Of a stretch of DNA of 64,000 nt, positions 27,029 to 35,200 are shown in pieces. The notes beneath the pieces are model-generated. The model searched no databases and was not told where the DNA came from. It saw nothing but the letters and a program-made list of their open reading frames with translations. Position 1 is the stretch's first letter. The number at the start of each line of letters is the position of its first letter. The stretch spans positions 744,001-808,000 of the forward strand of contig CAWJNF010000004.1 in assembly GCA_963844235.1 (NCBI GenBank), read 5' to 3'. The stretch is from CAWJNF01 sp963844235. GTDB taxonomy: Bacteria > Actinomycetota > Thermoleophilia > Gaiellales > Gaiellaceae. The translations under genes and the position numbers were made by a program.

Positions 27029-27070
27029 GGTGGGTCTCCTTTCGGTTCGAGAAGTCCTTTCTGCCTCTCT

Positions 27071-27097
27071 AACCCGGAAGACCACGTGTCCTTACGG
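27071..27097 (-). promoter_or_regulatory. Promoter-like motif upstream of RTX-like gene 2
   Basis: On the minus strand CCGTAAGGACA, then CCGGGTTAG, resembling the elements at 26369-26408 and 46415-46455. It overlaps the last codons of the IclR gene. Confidence 0.35.
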
Positions 27098-27892
27098 TCG
27101 CGCCCGCACCCCCGGTGCCCCGGCGACGGCCCGGGCCGCTTCGCGGACGGCATCCACGTGGGTGCGCTCGACATCTCGCGAGTGGCGATGGATGGGCGCC
27201 GCGACGCCGATCGCCGCGAATGGAAGGCCCTCGGCGTCCAGCACCGGCGCCGCGACCGCCCACGCGCCGTCGAAGGTCTCCTGCCAGCTGAACGCGAAGC
27301 CGCGCCGCCGTGTCAGGCCGAGATCGCGGTTGATCGCGGCCGGATCGAGCATGGTGCCCTCGGCGAGCCGAACCGGCTGCTGTGCCAGCGCGGCGTCGAT
27401 CGCCTCGGTGCCCAGGAAGGCGAGAAGCGCCTTTGCGGTCGCGCCCGCCGTGAGCGGTACGGCGGTGCCGACCTCGGCCGCGACACGCAGGCGCTGGGGC
27501 GAGTCGATGGCCGCCGCGTAGCGGGCATGCCTGCCGTCGGAGGCCGGAACCGCCAGCAGGACGAGCTCCCGCGTCTCCGCCGCGACACGCTCGAGCGCCG
27601 GTCTCAGGACCACTGCGGCGTCGAACGTCGCCGCCGCGCGGCGGCCGAGCCGGATCGCGGCGGGCCCAAGGCGGTAGCTGCCGGAGGGCGAGCGGAACAG
27701 GAACCCGTGCAGCTCCAGGGCACGCACGATCCGGTTGACGGTTGTCGTGGCTAGGTCGAGCTCGCGCGCGAGGTCCATGTCGGAGCGTTCGGGGGCGCTC
27801 TGGGTGAACGCCTCCAGCACGCGGATCGCCTTGTCGAGTGACTTGAGAGGTTGCGGCTGCGCGCCGCTTCGCGGCCGCGGCATCAGCACCAC
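27092..27892 (-). CDS. IclR family transcriptional regulator
   Basis: 266 residues. An N-terminal winged helix (LKSLDKAIRVLEAFTQSAPE, then DLATTTVNRIVRALELHGFL) is followed by the IclR effector domain (VPLTAGATAKALLAFLG, RRRGFAFSWQETFDGAWAVA, APVLDAEGLPFAAIGVAAP). GTG 27892 or ATG 27883 are possible starts. It is divergent from the monooxygenase-amine oxidase operon and two inverted repeats lie between, so it is the likely regulator of that operon, responding to an aromatic or amine metabolite (inference). Confidence 0.9.
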   Translation of the reverse strand: MVLMPRPRSGAQPQPLKSLDKAIRVLEAFTQSAPERSDMDLARELDLATTTVNRIVRALELHGFLFRSPSGSYRLGPAAIRLGRRAAATFDAAVVLRPALERVAAETRELVLLAVPASDGRHARYAAAIDSPQRLRVAAEVGTAVPLTAGATAKALLAFLGTEAIDAALAQQPVRLAEGTMLDPAAINRDLGLTRRRGFAFSWQETFDGAWAVAAPVLDAEGLPFAAIGVAAPIHRHSRDVERTHVDAVREAARAVAGAPGVRARP

Positions 27893-27922
27893 GCTGCCTG
27901 CTCGTGTACGATGTCAGCATTC

Positions 27923-27959
27923 TAGGGAAAATTAACCCTATAGTGGAAAATCATACCAC
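27923..27959. promoter_or_regulatory. Tandem inverted repeats between IclR and its target operon
   Basis: TAGGG-aaaattaa-CCCTA at 27923-27940 and GTGG-aaaatcata-CCAC at 27943-27959. The two share a GGAAAATnA core and sit 19-20 bp apart. This is an AT-rich island in GC-rich DNA, directly before the monooxygenase GTG start. It is the likely IclR operator overlapping the promoter. Confidence 0.5.
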
Positions 27960-27962
27960 GAC

Positions 27963-29426
27963 GTGATCAGGACGGGCGAGGAGTACCGCGAGTCGATTCG
28001 GGACGGCCGGGAGGTCTGGATCGACGGCGAGCGGGTCGAGGACGTCACGGTCCACCCGGCCTTCAAGCCGATCGTCGACGTCCGCGCCAGGATCTACGAC
28101 CTCGCCCACGAGGACGCGACCGGCGAGACGATGTCGTACCTCGATCCGGAGTCCGGGCAACGCTGCCCCACCGGGCCTCGGCTACCGCTGACGAAGGCGG
28201 ACTGGCACGCGAAGCGAGCTGCCGTCGACGCCGTGCTCGACGACGTCGGCGGGATCGTCACGCGCGTCGGCGACGAGACGGTCGGGGAGATGTGGTCGCT
28301 CTACGACGGCCAGGACGTGCTGAACGAGATCGACCCGCGCTTCTCGGACAACATCCGCCGGCACGTTCAGCGCGCCGCGATCCTCGATCCGTTCCACGTG
28401 TCGGCCAACACGGACCCTAAGGGCGAGCGCTCGAAGCGTCCGCAGGAGCAGGACCCGGACGTGCTGCTGCACGTCGTCGCCGAGACGGACGCCGGCATCG
28501 TGGTGCGCGGGGCGAAGTTCGAGACCGCCGCCGCTTACGCCAACCAGGCGTTCGTGAAGCCGACGATCGGCGACTGGGGCGACGCGGAGCTCTCCGACTA
28601 GCGGTCGGCTTCCTGGCCGACATGGCCGCGCCCGGTGTCAGGCACATCTGCCGCTCGAGCTTCGCCGGACGGCTGCCCGCCGCGGACTACCCTCTCGCCG
28701 GCCGCTTCGACGAGGTCGACACGATGATCGTCTTCGAAGATGTCGAGATCCCCTGGGAGAACGTGTTCTTCTACCGTCACACACGCGCCGCCGCGTACAT
28801 CCGAGCGACGCTGCATCGCTACAGCATGTTCCCGTTCGTGCAACGCCATCTGCGCTTCGCTGACCTTCTCGTCGGGGTCGCGTACACGAACGCCGTGCAG
28901 ACGGGCGTGCGAATGCATCAGGGCGTCCGCGAGAAGCTCGCCGAGCTCGCGTGCTACCGCGAGAGCATCAACGCGCACCTCACGGCCGCGATCGAGCTTG
29001 CGGAGGTGAGCCCCGGCGGTCTGCTGATGCCGAGCCCGGCGCTGCTCTACACGGGCCGCGTCGTGGCGTGCACGCAGCTTCCGGCGATGATGCACCTGGC
29101 GCGAGACCTCTGCGGCGGCCAGCTCTGCGTCACACCGGACGCGGCCTCGTTCTCGCAGTCCCGAGACCGGCCCCTGGCTCGAGAAGTACTACCGGGTCGG
29201 CCGCTGGGAAGCCGAGGATCGCCGTCGGCTCTTCGCCTTCGCCCGCGACCTGCTCAACTCGGACTACGCCGGCCACCGGCTGACGTTCCAGCTGTTCGCG
29301 CAGTCGCCGCCGTTCGCGCACCTGCTCGCCGTCTACAACAACTACGACTTCTCGGGGCCGTTCGATCTCGTACGCCGCTTCGCCGGGCTGTCCGAGCCGG
29401 CCGCCCTGATCGAGGAGGCCGGATGA
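27963..29426 (+). CDS. 4-hydroxyphenylacetate 3-monooxygenase-family (HpaB-like) flavin oxygenase, two frameshifts
   Basis: Three frames together encode one HpaB-family protein. Start: MIRTGEEYRESIRDGREVWI to DAELSD. A lost C in the Tyr codon near 28600 ends the frame. It resumes VGFLADMAAPGVRHICRSS through ARDLCGGQLCVTPD. An extra base near 29159 shifts to PWLEKYYRVGRWEAEDRRRL and the end at 29426. Restored length is about 487 residues, normal for the family, which hydroxylates phenols with FADH2 from a partner reductase. Both indels look like single-base errors, because the coding sequence is otherwise well preserved. No reductase is seen nearby. Confidence 0.85.
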
Positions 29427-29441
29427 GCCGACAGGATCACC

Positions 29442-29852
29442 GTGGGCGGCCACGACAGAGTGCGACCGTTCAACACGCGCGACACCTATCCCGAGCAGCA
29501 GCTCGGCAACGACCTCTGCCAGGCCGTCGTCGCGGGCAAAACGATCTACCTTCGAGGTCAGGTGGCGCAGGATCTCGAGACCCGCGAAAGCGTGGCCGTC
29601 GGAGACGCCGTCGCTCAGGCGCACAAGGTCGTCGACAACATCGAGCTGCTGCTGGCCGAGTGCGGCGCGGCGCTCGAGCACATCGTGACCTGTCACGTCT
29701 ATCTCACCGACATCCGCTATCGCGAGCCGGTGTACCGCGCGCTCGGCGAGCGCCTCGAGGGCGTATTCCCCGTCTTCACCGGTCTTGTCGTCAATGGGCT
29801 CGCCAGGCCGGAGTGGGTCGTCGAGGTGACGGCGACGGCCGTGCTGCCGTGA
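29442..29852 (+). CDS. RidA family enamine/imine deaminase
   Basis: 136 residues of the YjgF/YER057c/UK114 fold: RPFNTRDTYPEQQLGNDLCQ, AVVAGKTIYLRGQVAQD, HIVTCHVYLTDIRYREPVYR and a C-terminal WVVEVTATAVLP strand. RidA proteins hydrolyse reactive enamines/imines to ketones and ammonia, and related members act in amine and aromatic catabolism. The start is uncertain (GTG 29442 or GTG 29460). It overlaps the following DUF1028 gene by 3 bases (GTGA), so it is clearly in the operon. Confidence 0.9.
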   Translation: MGGHDRVRPFNTRDTYPEQQLGNDLCQAVVAGKTIYLRGQVAQDLETRESVAVGDAVAQAHKVVDNIELLLAECGAALEHIVTCHVYLTDIRYREPVYRALGERLEGVFPVFTGLVVNGLARPEWVVEVTATAVLP

Positions 29853-30526
29853 CCTTCTCGCTGGTCGGGCGCTGCGACCGCACCGGGATGCTCGGGGCGG
29901 TCGTGACGTCCTCCAGCCCTGCAGTGGCGGCGCGCTGCGCCTCGGCCCGCGCGCAGGTGGGCGCGGCCTGCACGCAGAACGTCACCGACCCGGCGCTCGG
30001 GCCGCAGCTCCTCGACCGGCTCGCTGCGGGTGCCGCTGCCGGCGAGGCCATGGCGGCCGTGCGCGCATCCACGTCGCAGGTCGACTACCGCCAGCTCAGC
30101 GTCGTCGACGCGCAGGGCCACACGGCGGTCTTCTCGGGAGCTCACACCCTTGGGCGGCATCGCACGCGCGAGGACGAGCAGTGCGCTGCTGCCGGCAACC
30201 TGCTCGCGACCGACGACGTGCCCGCCGCCATGGTCGATGCGTTCGTTCGCACGGCCGGCGACCACATCGGCGACCGACTGGTTGCCGCGCTGACGGCCGG
30301 CCGCGACGCCGGCGGCGAGGAGGGGCCGGTGCATTCCTGCGGGCTCGTCGTCGTCGACCGGGTGCCGTGGTACGTGACCGACCTGCGGGTCGACTGGTCC
30401 GACGACGATCCGATCGAGGAGCTCGCACGGCTCTGGGAGCGCTGGAAGCCGCAGGCCGACGATTACGTCACGCGCGCGCTCGACCCGTCGACGGCGCCGA
30501 GCTACGGTGTCCCCGGCGATGAGTGA
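29849..30526 (+). CDS. DUF1028 family protein (Ntn-hydrolase-like)
   Basis: 225 residues. It starts MTFSLVGRCDRTGMLGAVVT and has VGAACTQNVTDPALGPQLLD and GHTAVFSGAHTLG, the DUF1028 signature. The family is annotated as putative Ntn-hydrolase (amidohydrolase), frequently next to RidA proteins; the substrate is unknown. GTG 29849 overlaps the RidA stop, and its own stop overlaps the amine oxidase start by 8 bases, which shows tight translational coupling. Confidence 0.9.
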   Translation: MTFSLVGRCDRTGMLGAVVTSSSPAVAARCASARAQVGAACTQNVTDPALGPQLLDRLAAGAAAGEAMAAVRASTSQVDYRQLSVVDAQGHTAVFSGAHTLGRHRTREDEQCAAAGNLLATDDVPAAMVDAFVRTAGDHIGDRLVAALTAGRDAGGEEGPVHSCGLVVVDRVPWYVTDLRVDWSDDDPIEELARLWERWKPQADDYVTRALDPSTAPSYGVPGDE

Positions 30527-32426
30527 CCGCCACCCACTCGACCCGCTCGACGCCGCCGAGCTCGCCCGCGCCGTCGCGATCGCCCGCGACGCGCCCGGGC
30601 TGTCCGACCAGGTCGCGGTCGTGTCCGTGGAAGCACGTGAGCCCGAGAAAGCCGACTACCTCGCCTGGAAGTCCAGCGGGCCGGACCTGCCGCGTGAAGC
30701 GTTCCTCGTGCTGCTCGACAACGGCCGGCGGCGAGGCGTGGAAGCCGTCGTGTCGCTCGACGACGATCGCCTCGTCTCGTGCGCCGACCTCGCCGAGGGC
30801 GTCCAGCCGGCCATGCACGGCGACGAGTTCGTAGCCGTCGCCGCGGCGCTCCGCGCCGACGAGGGCTTCGTCGAAGCGCTGCGCCGTCGCGGGATCGACG
30901 ACCCGGCCATCGTGCACGTCGAGCCGTGGTCGAGCGGCACGTTCGAGCCCGGTCCGGCTCGGCAAGCGCGCACGATCGCCTGGGTGCGGCGCGACGACAA
31001 CGGCGACAACCCCTACTCGCGCCCGCTGTACGGCCTGGTCGCCGCGGTCGATCTCAACGACATGACCGTGCTCCGCATCGACGACCACGGCCCCGGGACA
31101 CCCCCGCCGAGCGGGGCCGGCGGCGACTACCGCGACGGCGGCGGTCGGCCCTACCGGGACGACCTGCGGCCCATCTCGATCACGCAACCGGACGGGCCGA
31201 GCTTCGAGCTCGACGGCCATCACATCGCCTGGCAGAAGTGGGATCTGCGCGTCGGGTTCCATCCCCGCGAGGGCCTCACGCTTCACGACATCGGCTACAC
31301 GGACGCCGGGGAGCGGCGCTCGATCTGCCACCGCGCCTCGATCGCGGAGCTCGTCATCCCCTACGGCGACCCGAACCCGACTACCCACTTCAAGAACGTG
31401 TTCGACATCGGCGAGTACGGGCTGGGGGCGCTCACGAACTCGTTGGCGCTGGGCTGCGACTGCCTCGGCGAGATCGCGTATCTGGACGGCGTCACGAATA
31501 CCTGGAGCGGCGAGCCGCTGACGATCCCGAACGCGATCTGCATCCACGAAGAGGACGACAGCATCCTCTGGAAGCACACGGACCAGCACTCGGGCCGTGT
31601 CGACCGGGCGCGGTCGCGCCGCCTCGTCATCTCGTCCATCGTGACCGTCGGCAACTACGAGTACGGCTTCTTCTGGTACTTCCACCAGGACGGCTCGTGG
31701 GCGCACGAGGCGAAGCTGACGGGAGTCGTCCACACCGCCGGCTGGGTGTCGGACGAGCGCTCGCCGTATTCGCTGCCGATCGGGGACGGCGTCGTCACGA
31801 GCAACCACCAGCACTTCCTCTGCGCCCGGCTCGACCTCGACGTCGATGGCACGGCGAACGTCGCCTACGACACCGAGGCGCTCTGCGAGCCGTGGGGGCC
31901 TGCGAATCCCGACGGCACGGCGTTCCGGCCCGAGCGACTCACGTACGAGCGGGAGTCGCAGGCGAGGAGGCACATCTCGCCGCAGACGGCACGGCGCTTT
32001 CGGGTCGAGAACCGCGCGCGCCGCAACCGCATCGGCGATCCGGTCGCCTACGAGCTCATCCCGGGCGAGAACGTCTCCCCCACACACCAGCCCGACTCGT
32101 CCGTACGCCGGCGCGCAGGCTTCCTCGACTACCACCTCTGGGTCACTCCCTACCACCGCGACGAGCGCTACCCGGCCGGCGAGTATCCGACCCAGCATCC
32201 CGGAGGCGATGGGCTGCCGCGCTGGACCGACGCCGACCGCAACTTGCTCGACGAGGACGTGGTGCTCTGGTACGTCTTCGGGTCGCATCACTTCCCGCGC
32301 CTCGAGGACTGGCCCGTGATGCCCGTCGTCTCCTGCGGCTTCCACCTGAGACCGGTCGGTTTTTTCGACTACAACCCCGCGCTCGACGTACCTCCGCCGC
32401 ACCCGGCTGGGTGTCACGACACGTAG
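30519..32426 (+). CDS. Copper-containing primary amine oxidase (TPQ)
   Basis: 635 residues. All catalytic features are visible: TPQ precursor Tyr380 in TVGNYEYGF, copper ligands His430 and His432 in NHQHF and a third His about 590 in SHHFPRLEDWPVMP, and base Asp296 in FDIGEYG. It oxidises primary amines to aldehydes with H2O2 and NH3 release. There is no signal peptide, as in actinobacterial cytosolic enzymes of the Arthrobacter type. Operon context suggests an aromatic amine (for example tyramine or phenethylamine) feeding the HpaB-like step (inference). ATG 30519. Confidence 0.96.
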   Translation: MSDRHPLDPLDAAELARAVAIARDAPGLSDQVAVVSVEAREPEKADYLAWKSSGPDLPREAFLVLLDNGRRRGVEAVVSLDDDRLVSCADLAEGVQPAMHGDEFVAVAAALRADEGFVEALRRRGIDDPAIVHVEPWSSGTFEPGPARQARTIAWVRRDDNGDNPYSRPLYGLVAAVDLNDMTVLRIDDHGPGTPPPSGAGGDYRDGGGRPYRDDLRPISITQPDGPSFELDGHHIAWQKWDLRVGFHPREGLTLHDIGYTDAGERRSICHRASIAELVIPYGDPNPTTHFKNVFDIGEYGLGALTNSLALGCDCLGEIAYLDGVTNTWSGEPLTIPNAICIHEEDDSILWKHTDQHSGRVDRARSRRLVISSIVTVGNYEYGFFWYFHQDGSWAHEAKLTGVVHTAGWVSDERSPYSLPIGDGVVTSNHQHFLCARLDLDVDGTANVAYDTEALCEPWGPANPDGTAFRPERLTYERESQARRHISPQTARRFRVENRARRNRIGDPVAYELIPGENVSPTHQPDSSVRRRAGFLDYHLWVTPYHRDERYPAGEYPTQHPGGDGLPRWTDADRNLLDEDVVLWYVFGSHHFPRLEDWPVMPVVSCGFHLRPVGFFDYNPALDVPPPHPAGCHDT

Positions 32427-32469
32427 AGGACAGCGGGGCCTGCTGCACGGGGCGGGCATAATCGAGGCC

Positions 32470-33300
32470 ATGGAGCGAACGTTCGAGCCCGCGCTCGAGG
32501 CCCCGGCCGCGCTCGGCGGCACCCGGCTCTGGTTCTGCGTTCGCGGCGCCGAGCTGCTCGTCGTCGAGAACGGCGAGACGGCCGAGTTCCCGCTCGCCGA
32601 CGACCTCGGGACACTCGGACTCCAGGCCGACACGAGCCACTTCCTCGGCCTGCTCGACGGCGTGGGCTGCGTGGCGGCCGGGATCGACGACGCGGCTGAG
32701 CCTCCCGCAGGAGCCGCATTCACGGAGTTGCGACCGCTTTGGACACGTCTCGACGAGCAGCTCTTCACCCTCGCTGGCCGTGCTCTTCAAATCGTCGAAT
32801 GGGACCGGACGCACCGGTTCTGCGGACGCTGCGGGACTGCCACCGAGAGCACACCCGGCGAGCGAGCGAAGCGCTGCCCGGCCTGCGGCCTGCTCGCCTT
32901 CCCGCGCGTCTCACCGGCTGCGATCGTGCGAGTGACCCGCGGCGACGAGATCCTGCTCGCCCACGGGCAGCGCTTTCCGAGCCGCATGTACAGCGTGCTG
33001 GCGGGGTTCGTCGAGCCCGGCGAGTCGATCGAGGAGGCAATCCACCGCGAGCTGCACGAGGAGGTCGGCATCGAGGTGACGGCGCTGCGCTACTTCGGCA
33101 GCCAGCCCTGGCCGTTCCCCCACTCGCTCATGATCGGCTTCACCGCCGAGTGGGCGGGCGGCGAGCTCGCGCCCGACCCGGAGGAGATCGCGGACGCCGG
33201 CTGGTACCGAGCCGACGCCCTGCCCCCGATCCCGCCCGGCCTGTCGATCGCGCGCAAGCTGATCGACGACTGGCTCGCGTCGCAGACCCGGGCCGGATGA
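32470..33300 (+). CDS. nudC: NADH pyrophosphatase (NudC family Nudix hydrolase)
   Basis: 276 residues. An N-terminal NUDIX-like domain is followed by a zinc ribbon (FCGRCGTAT, then CPACGLLAFPR) and a Nudix box beginning GFVEPGESIEEAIHRELHEE. The SQPWPFPHS motif defines specificity for NAD(H) or NAD-capped RNA. ATG 32470, 43 bases after the amine oxidase. The C-terminus QTRAG and the TGA stop lie inside a REP-like palindrome starting at 33290, so the native tail may have been replaced. Confidence 0.95.
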   Translation: MERTFEPALEAPAALGGTRLWFCVRGAELLVVENGETAEFPLADDLGTLGLQADTSHFLGLLDGVGCVAAGIDDAAEPPAGAAFTELRPLWTRLDEQLFTLAGRALQIVEWDRTHRFCGRCGTATESTPGERAKRCPACGLLAFPRVSPAAIVRVTRGDEILLAHGQRFPSRMYSVLAGFVEPGESIEEAIHRELHEEVGIEVTALRYFGSQPWPFPHSLMIGFTAEWAGGELAPDPEEIADAGWYRADALPPIPPGLSIARKLIDDWLASQTRAG

Positions 33301-33435
33301 GATCCGGCCCCTACCATCCGGGCGGGCGGGCCGGATGAGATCCGGCGCCAACCATCCGGGGCGGGCGGGCCGGATGGGATCCGGCGCCTACGGCACGCGC
33401 GTCAGACGTAGGGGCCGGATATATCCGGCCCCTAC
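33290..33435. repeat. REP-like palindrome cluster B (4 copies)
   Basis: Copies at 33290-33314, 33328-33352, 33367-33391 (all GGGCCGGATGAGATCCGG type) and 33408-33435, a perfect 28-bp palindrome with TATA centre. The first carries the TGA stop of nudC. Confidence 0.85.
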
Positions 33436-33447
33436 AGGCTCTCCGCC

Positions 33448-34575
33448 TTGACCGTGCCTCGGACGCCCGCCCGCGCGGAGGTCGTGGGCAGCCTGCTGCG
33501 CCCGGCCGCGCTGCGCGCGGCCGTCGAAGCCGTGTACGAGCCGGGCCATCACGCCCTGCTCGCGGAGGAGCGGGGGAAAGACCTGGCCGCGCTTCATCGG
33601 GTGGAAGATGACGCCATCCGCGAGGCCGTCAGACGCCAGATCGAGCTCGGCCTCGACGTGGTCAGCGACGGCGAGTTCCGCCGCTACATGTTCACGAACT
33701 CGTTCTACGACGCAGTCGACGGCGTCGTGACCGACAACGTCGTCGCGTTCACGAACACGCGCGGTGAGAGCGTGGAGCTGGCAGTCCACTCGGTACAGCG
33801 CCGCCTGAGCAGGATCGGCAGCCCCGCCGCGCGGGAGGCGGAGTTCCTCGCCGGGATCACCGACCACCCGTTCAAGGTGACGCTGCCGGCTGCCTCACTG
33901 TTCACCCATCCGTTCGGCGTCATGCCCGATGCGTACGAGAGCGTCGAGGAGTTCGCCGCCCACGCGATCGCGATCGAGCGCGAGCTCGTCGCCGAGGCGA
34001 TCGCGGCAGGCTGCGGTTACATCCAGCTCGACTTCGCCCTCTACCCGTACCTCGTCGACGACGCCTGGATGAGCCGCTTTCAGGCCGCCGGGCACAGCTT
34101 CGAGGCTCTCCTCGAGCGCGCGCTCGCCGCCGACAACAGCATCCTCGAGGGCATCCCGGAAGGGATCACGACCGGCCTCCATCTCTGCCGCGGCAACTAC
34201 CGCTCGAGCTGGCTTTGCACCGGCTCGCTCGATCCTCTTGCCGAGCGGCTGTTCTCCGAGCTGCCCTACGACGTGTTCCTGATCGAATGGGACGACCTCG
34301 GTCGCGATGGCGGCTACGAGCCGATCCGCTTCGTGCCGCCGGGCCCGATTGTCGCGATGGGGCTCGTCAGCTCGAAGACACCCGAGCTCGAGAGCGAGGA
34401 CGACCTGCTGAGACGTCTGGACTGCGCGTCGAGACACGTCGGCGTCGACCAGCTCGCGATCTCGACCCAGTGCGGCTTCGCCTCGGTGATGGAGGGCAAC
34501 GAGGTCGACGAGGAGACCCAGTGGCGCAAGCTCGAGCTCGTCGCGCGCGTGGCCGATCGCGTCTGGCGACGATGA
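33448..34575 (+). CDS. MetE-like cobalamin-independent methionine synthase C-terminal-domain protein
   Basis: 375 residues, a single UROD/MetE-like TIM barrel rather than the roughly 750-residue MetE. Motifs: AEVVGSLLRPAALRAAVEAV, LGLDVVSDGEFRRYMF, GCGYIQLDFALYPYL, TTGLHLCRGNYRSS, and near the end QLAISTQCGFASVMEGN, with zinc-ligand His and Cys retained. Such short homologues transfer methyl groups between thiols or act in methionine or xenobiotic metabolism; the substrate is unknown. The start is TTG 33448 (GTG 33454 is an alternative), right after REP copy B4. Confidence 0.88.
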   Translation: MTVPRTPARAEVVGSLLRPAALRAAVEAVYEPGHHALLAEERGKDLAALHRVEDDAIREAVRRQIELGLDVVSDGEFRRYMFTNSFYDAVDGVVTDNVVAFTNTRGESVELAVHSVQRRLSRIGSPAAREAEFLAGITDHPFKVTLPAASLFTHPFGVMPDAYESVEEFAAHAIAIERELVAEAIAAGCGYIQLDFALYPYLVDDAWMSRFQAAGHSFEALLERALAADNSILEGIPEGITTGLHLCRGNYRSSWLCTGSLDPLAERLFSELPYDVFLIEWDDLGRDGGYEPIRFVPPGPIVAMGLVSSKTPELESEDDLLRRLDCASRHVGVDQLAISTQCGFASVMEGNEVDEETQWRKLELVARVADRVWRR

Positions 34576-34689
34576 AGACCGCTCGTGGCCAACTGGTGGA
34601 GATCCGGTAACAGCGCGGTGGCCGGCTGGTCGCCGGCGGGTGGCCTCCCCTAGTGTCGGGGACGCCCAGCCGAGCGAAGGAGCCGAACG

Positions 34690-35088
34690 ATGAAGCCAGA
34701 CCCTGCCCGCCTGGCCACGTTGCCGCTGTTCGAGGACTTGTCAGCCGAGCAGCTCGCCCTGCTGGCGAGCTGGACCGAGGAGCACGAGGTGTCGCGTGGA
34801 CAATCGCTCGTCAGCGAGGGAGCGGCCGGTTACGTGTTCTTCGTCATCGAGGAGGGAACGGCCGGCGTGGAGCGGGAGGGTGAGTTCCTCCGCGAGCTCG
34901 GGCCCGGCGATCACTTCGGCGAGATCGCCATCCTCGACGGTGGCAGGCGCACGGCCAGCGTCGTCGCGACGTCGAACATGAGGATCCTTGCCATGTTCGG
35001 CACCGAGTTCCGTCGGATGGAGTCGGAGCTTCCAGACCTCGCCGAGCGGATTCGGGCAACGATGCGCGACCGTCTCTCGCCGCCATAG
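34690..35088 (+). CDS. Stand-alone cyclic-nucleotide-binding domain protein
   Basis: 132 residues forming one cNMP-binding domain: RLATLPLFEDLSAEQLALLA, then LVSEGAAGYVFFVIEEGTAG and the phosphate-binding cassette GDHFGEIAILDGGRRTASVV. There is no DNA-binding domain as in Crp, so it is a sensor or adaptor and not a regulator by itself. ATG 34690 follows GAAGGAG. A palindrome copy starts 5 bases after its stop. Confidence 0.9.
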   Translation: MKPDPARLATLPLFEDLSAEQLALLASWTEEHEVSRGQSLVSEGAAGYVFFVIEEGTAGVEREGEFLRELGPGDHFGEIAILDGGRRTASVVATSNMRILAMFGTEFRRMESELPDLAERIRATMRDRLSPP

Positions 35089-35092
35089 AAAC

Positions 35093-35197
35093 GGGCCGCA
35101 CGAGATGCGGCCCCTACGAGACCCCCTGCCACGATCCTGCGGCCCGACGGCACCCTCGCCCTGGCCAGATGTGTGGGTCCGGATCTCATCCGGCCCG
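35093..35197. repeat. REP-like palindrome cluster C (2 copies)
   Basis: Copies at 35093-35117 (GGGCCGCACGAGATGCGGCCC, arms changed together from CCGGA to CCGCA) and 35175-35197 (opposite orientation, one arm degenerate). They occupy the space between two convergent genes, as terminators would. Confidence 0.7.
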
Positions 35198-35200
35198 GCC

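Noticed and set aside
27963..29426. Programmed frameshifting in the HpaB-like gene
   Set aside because: The two shift sites are in different contexts without slippery heptamers or nearby stimulatory hairpins, and each is fixed by one base. An error or mutation fits better.
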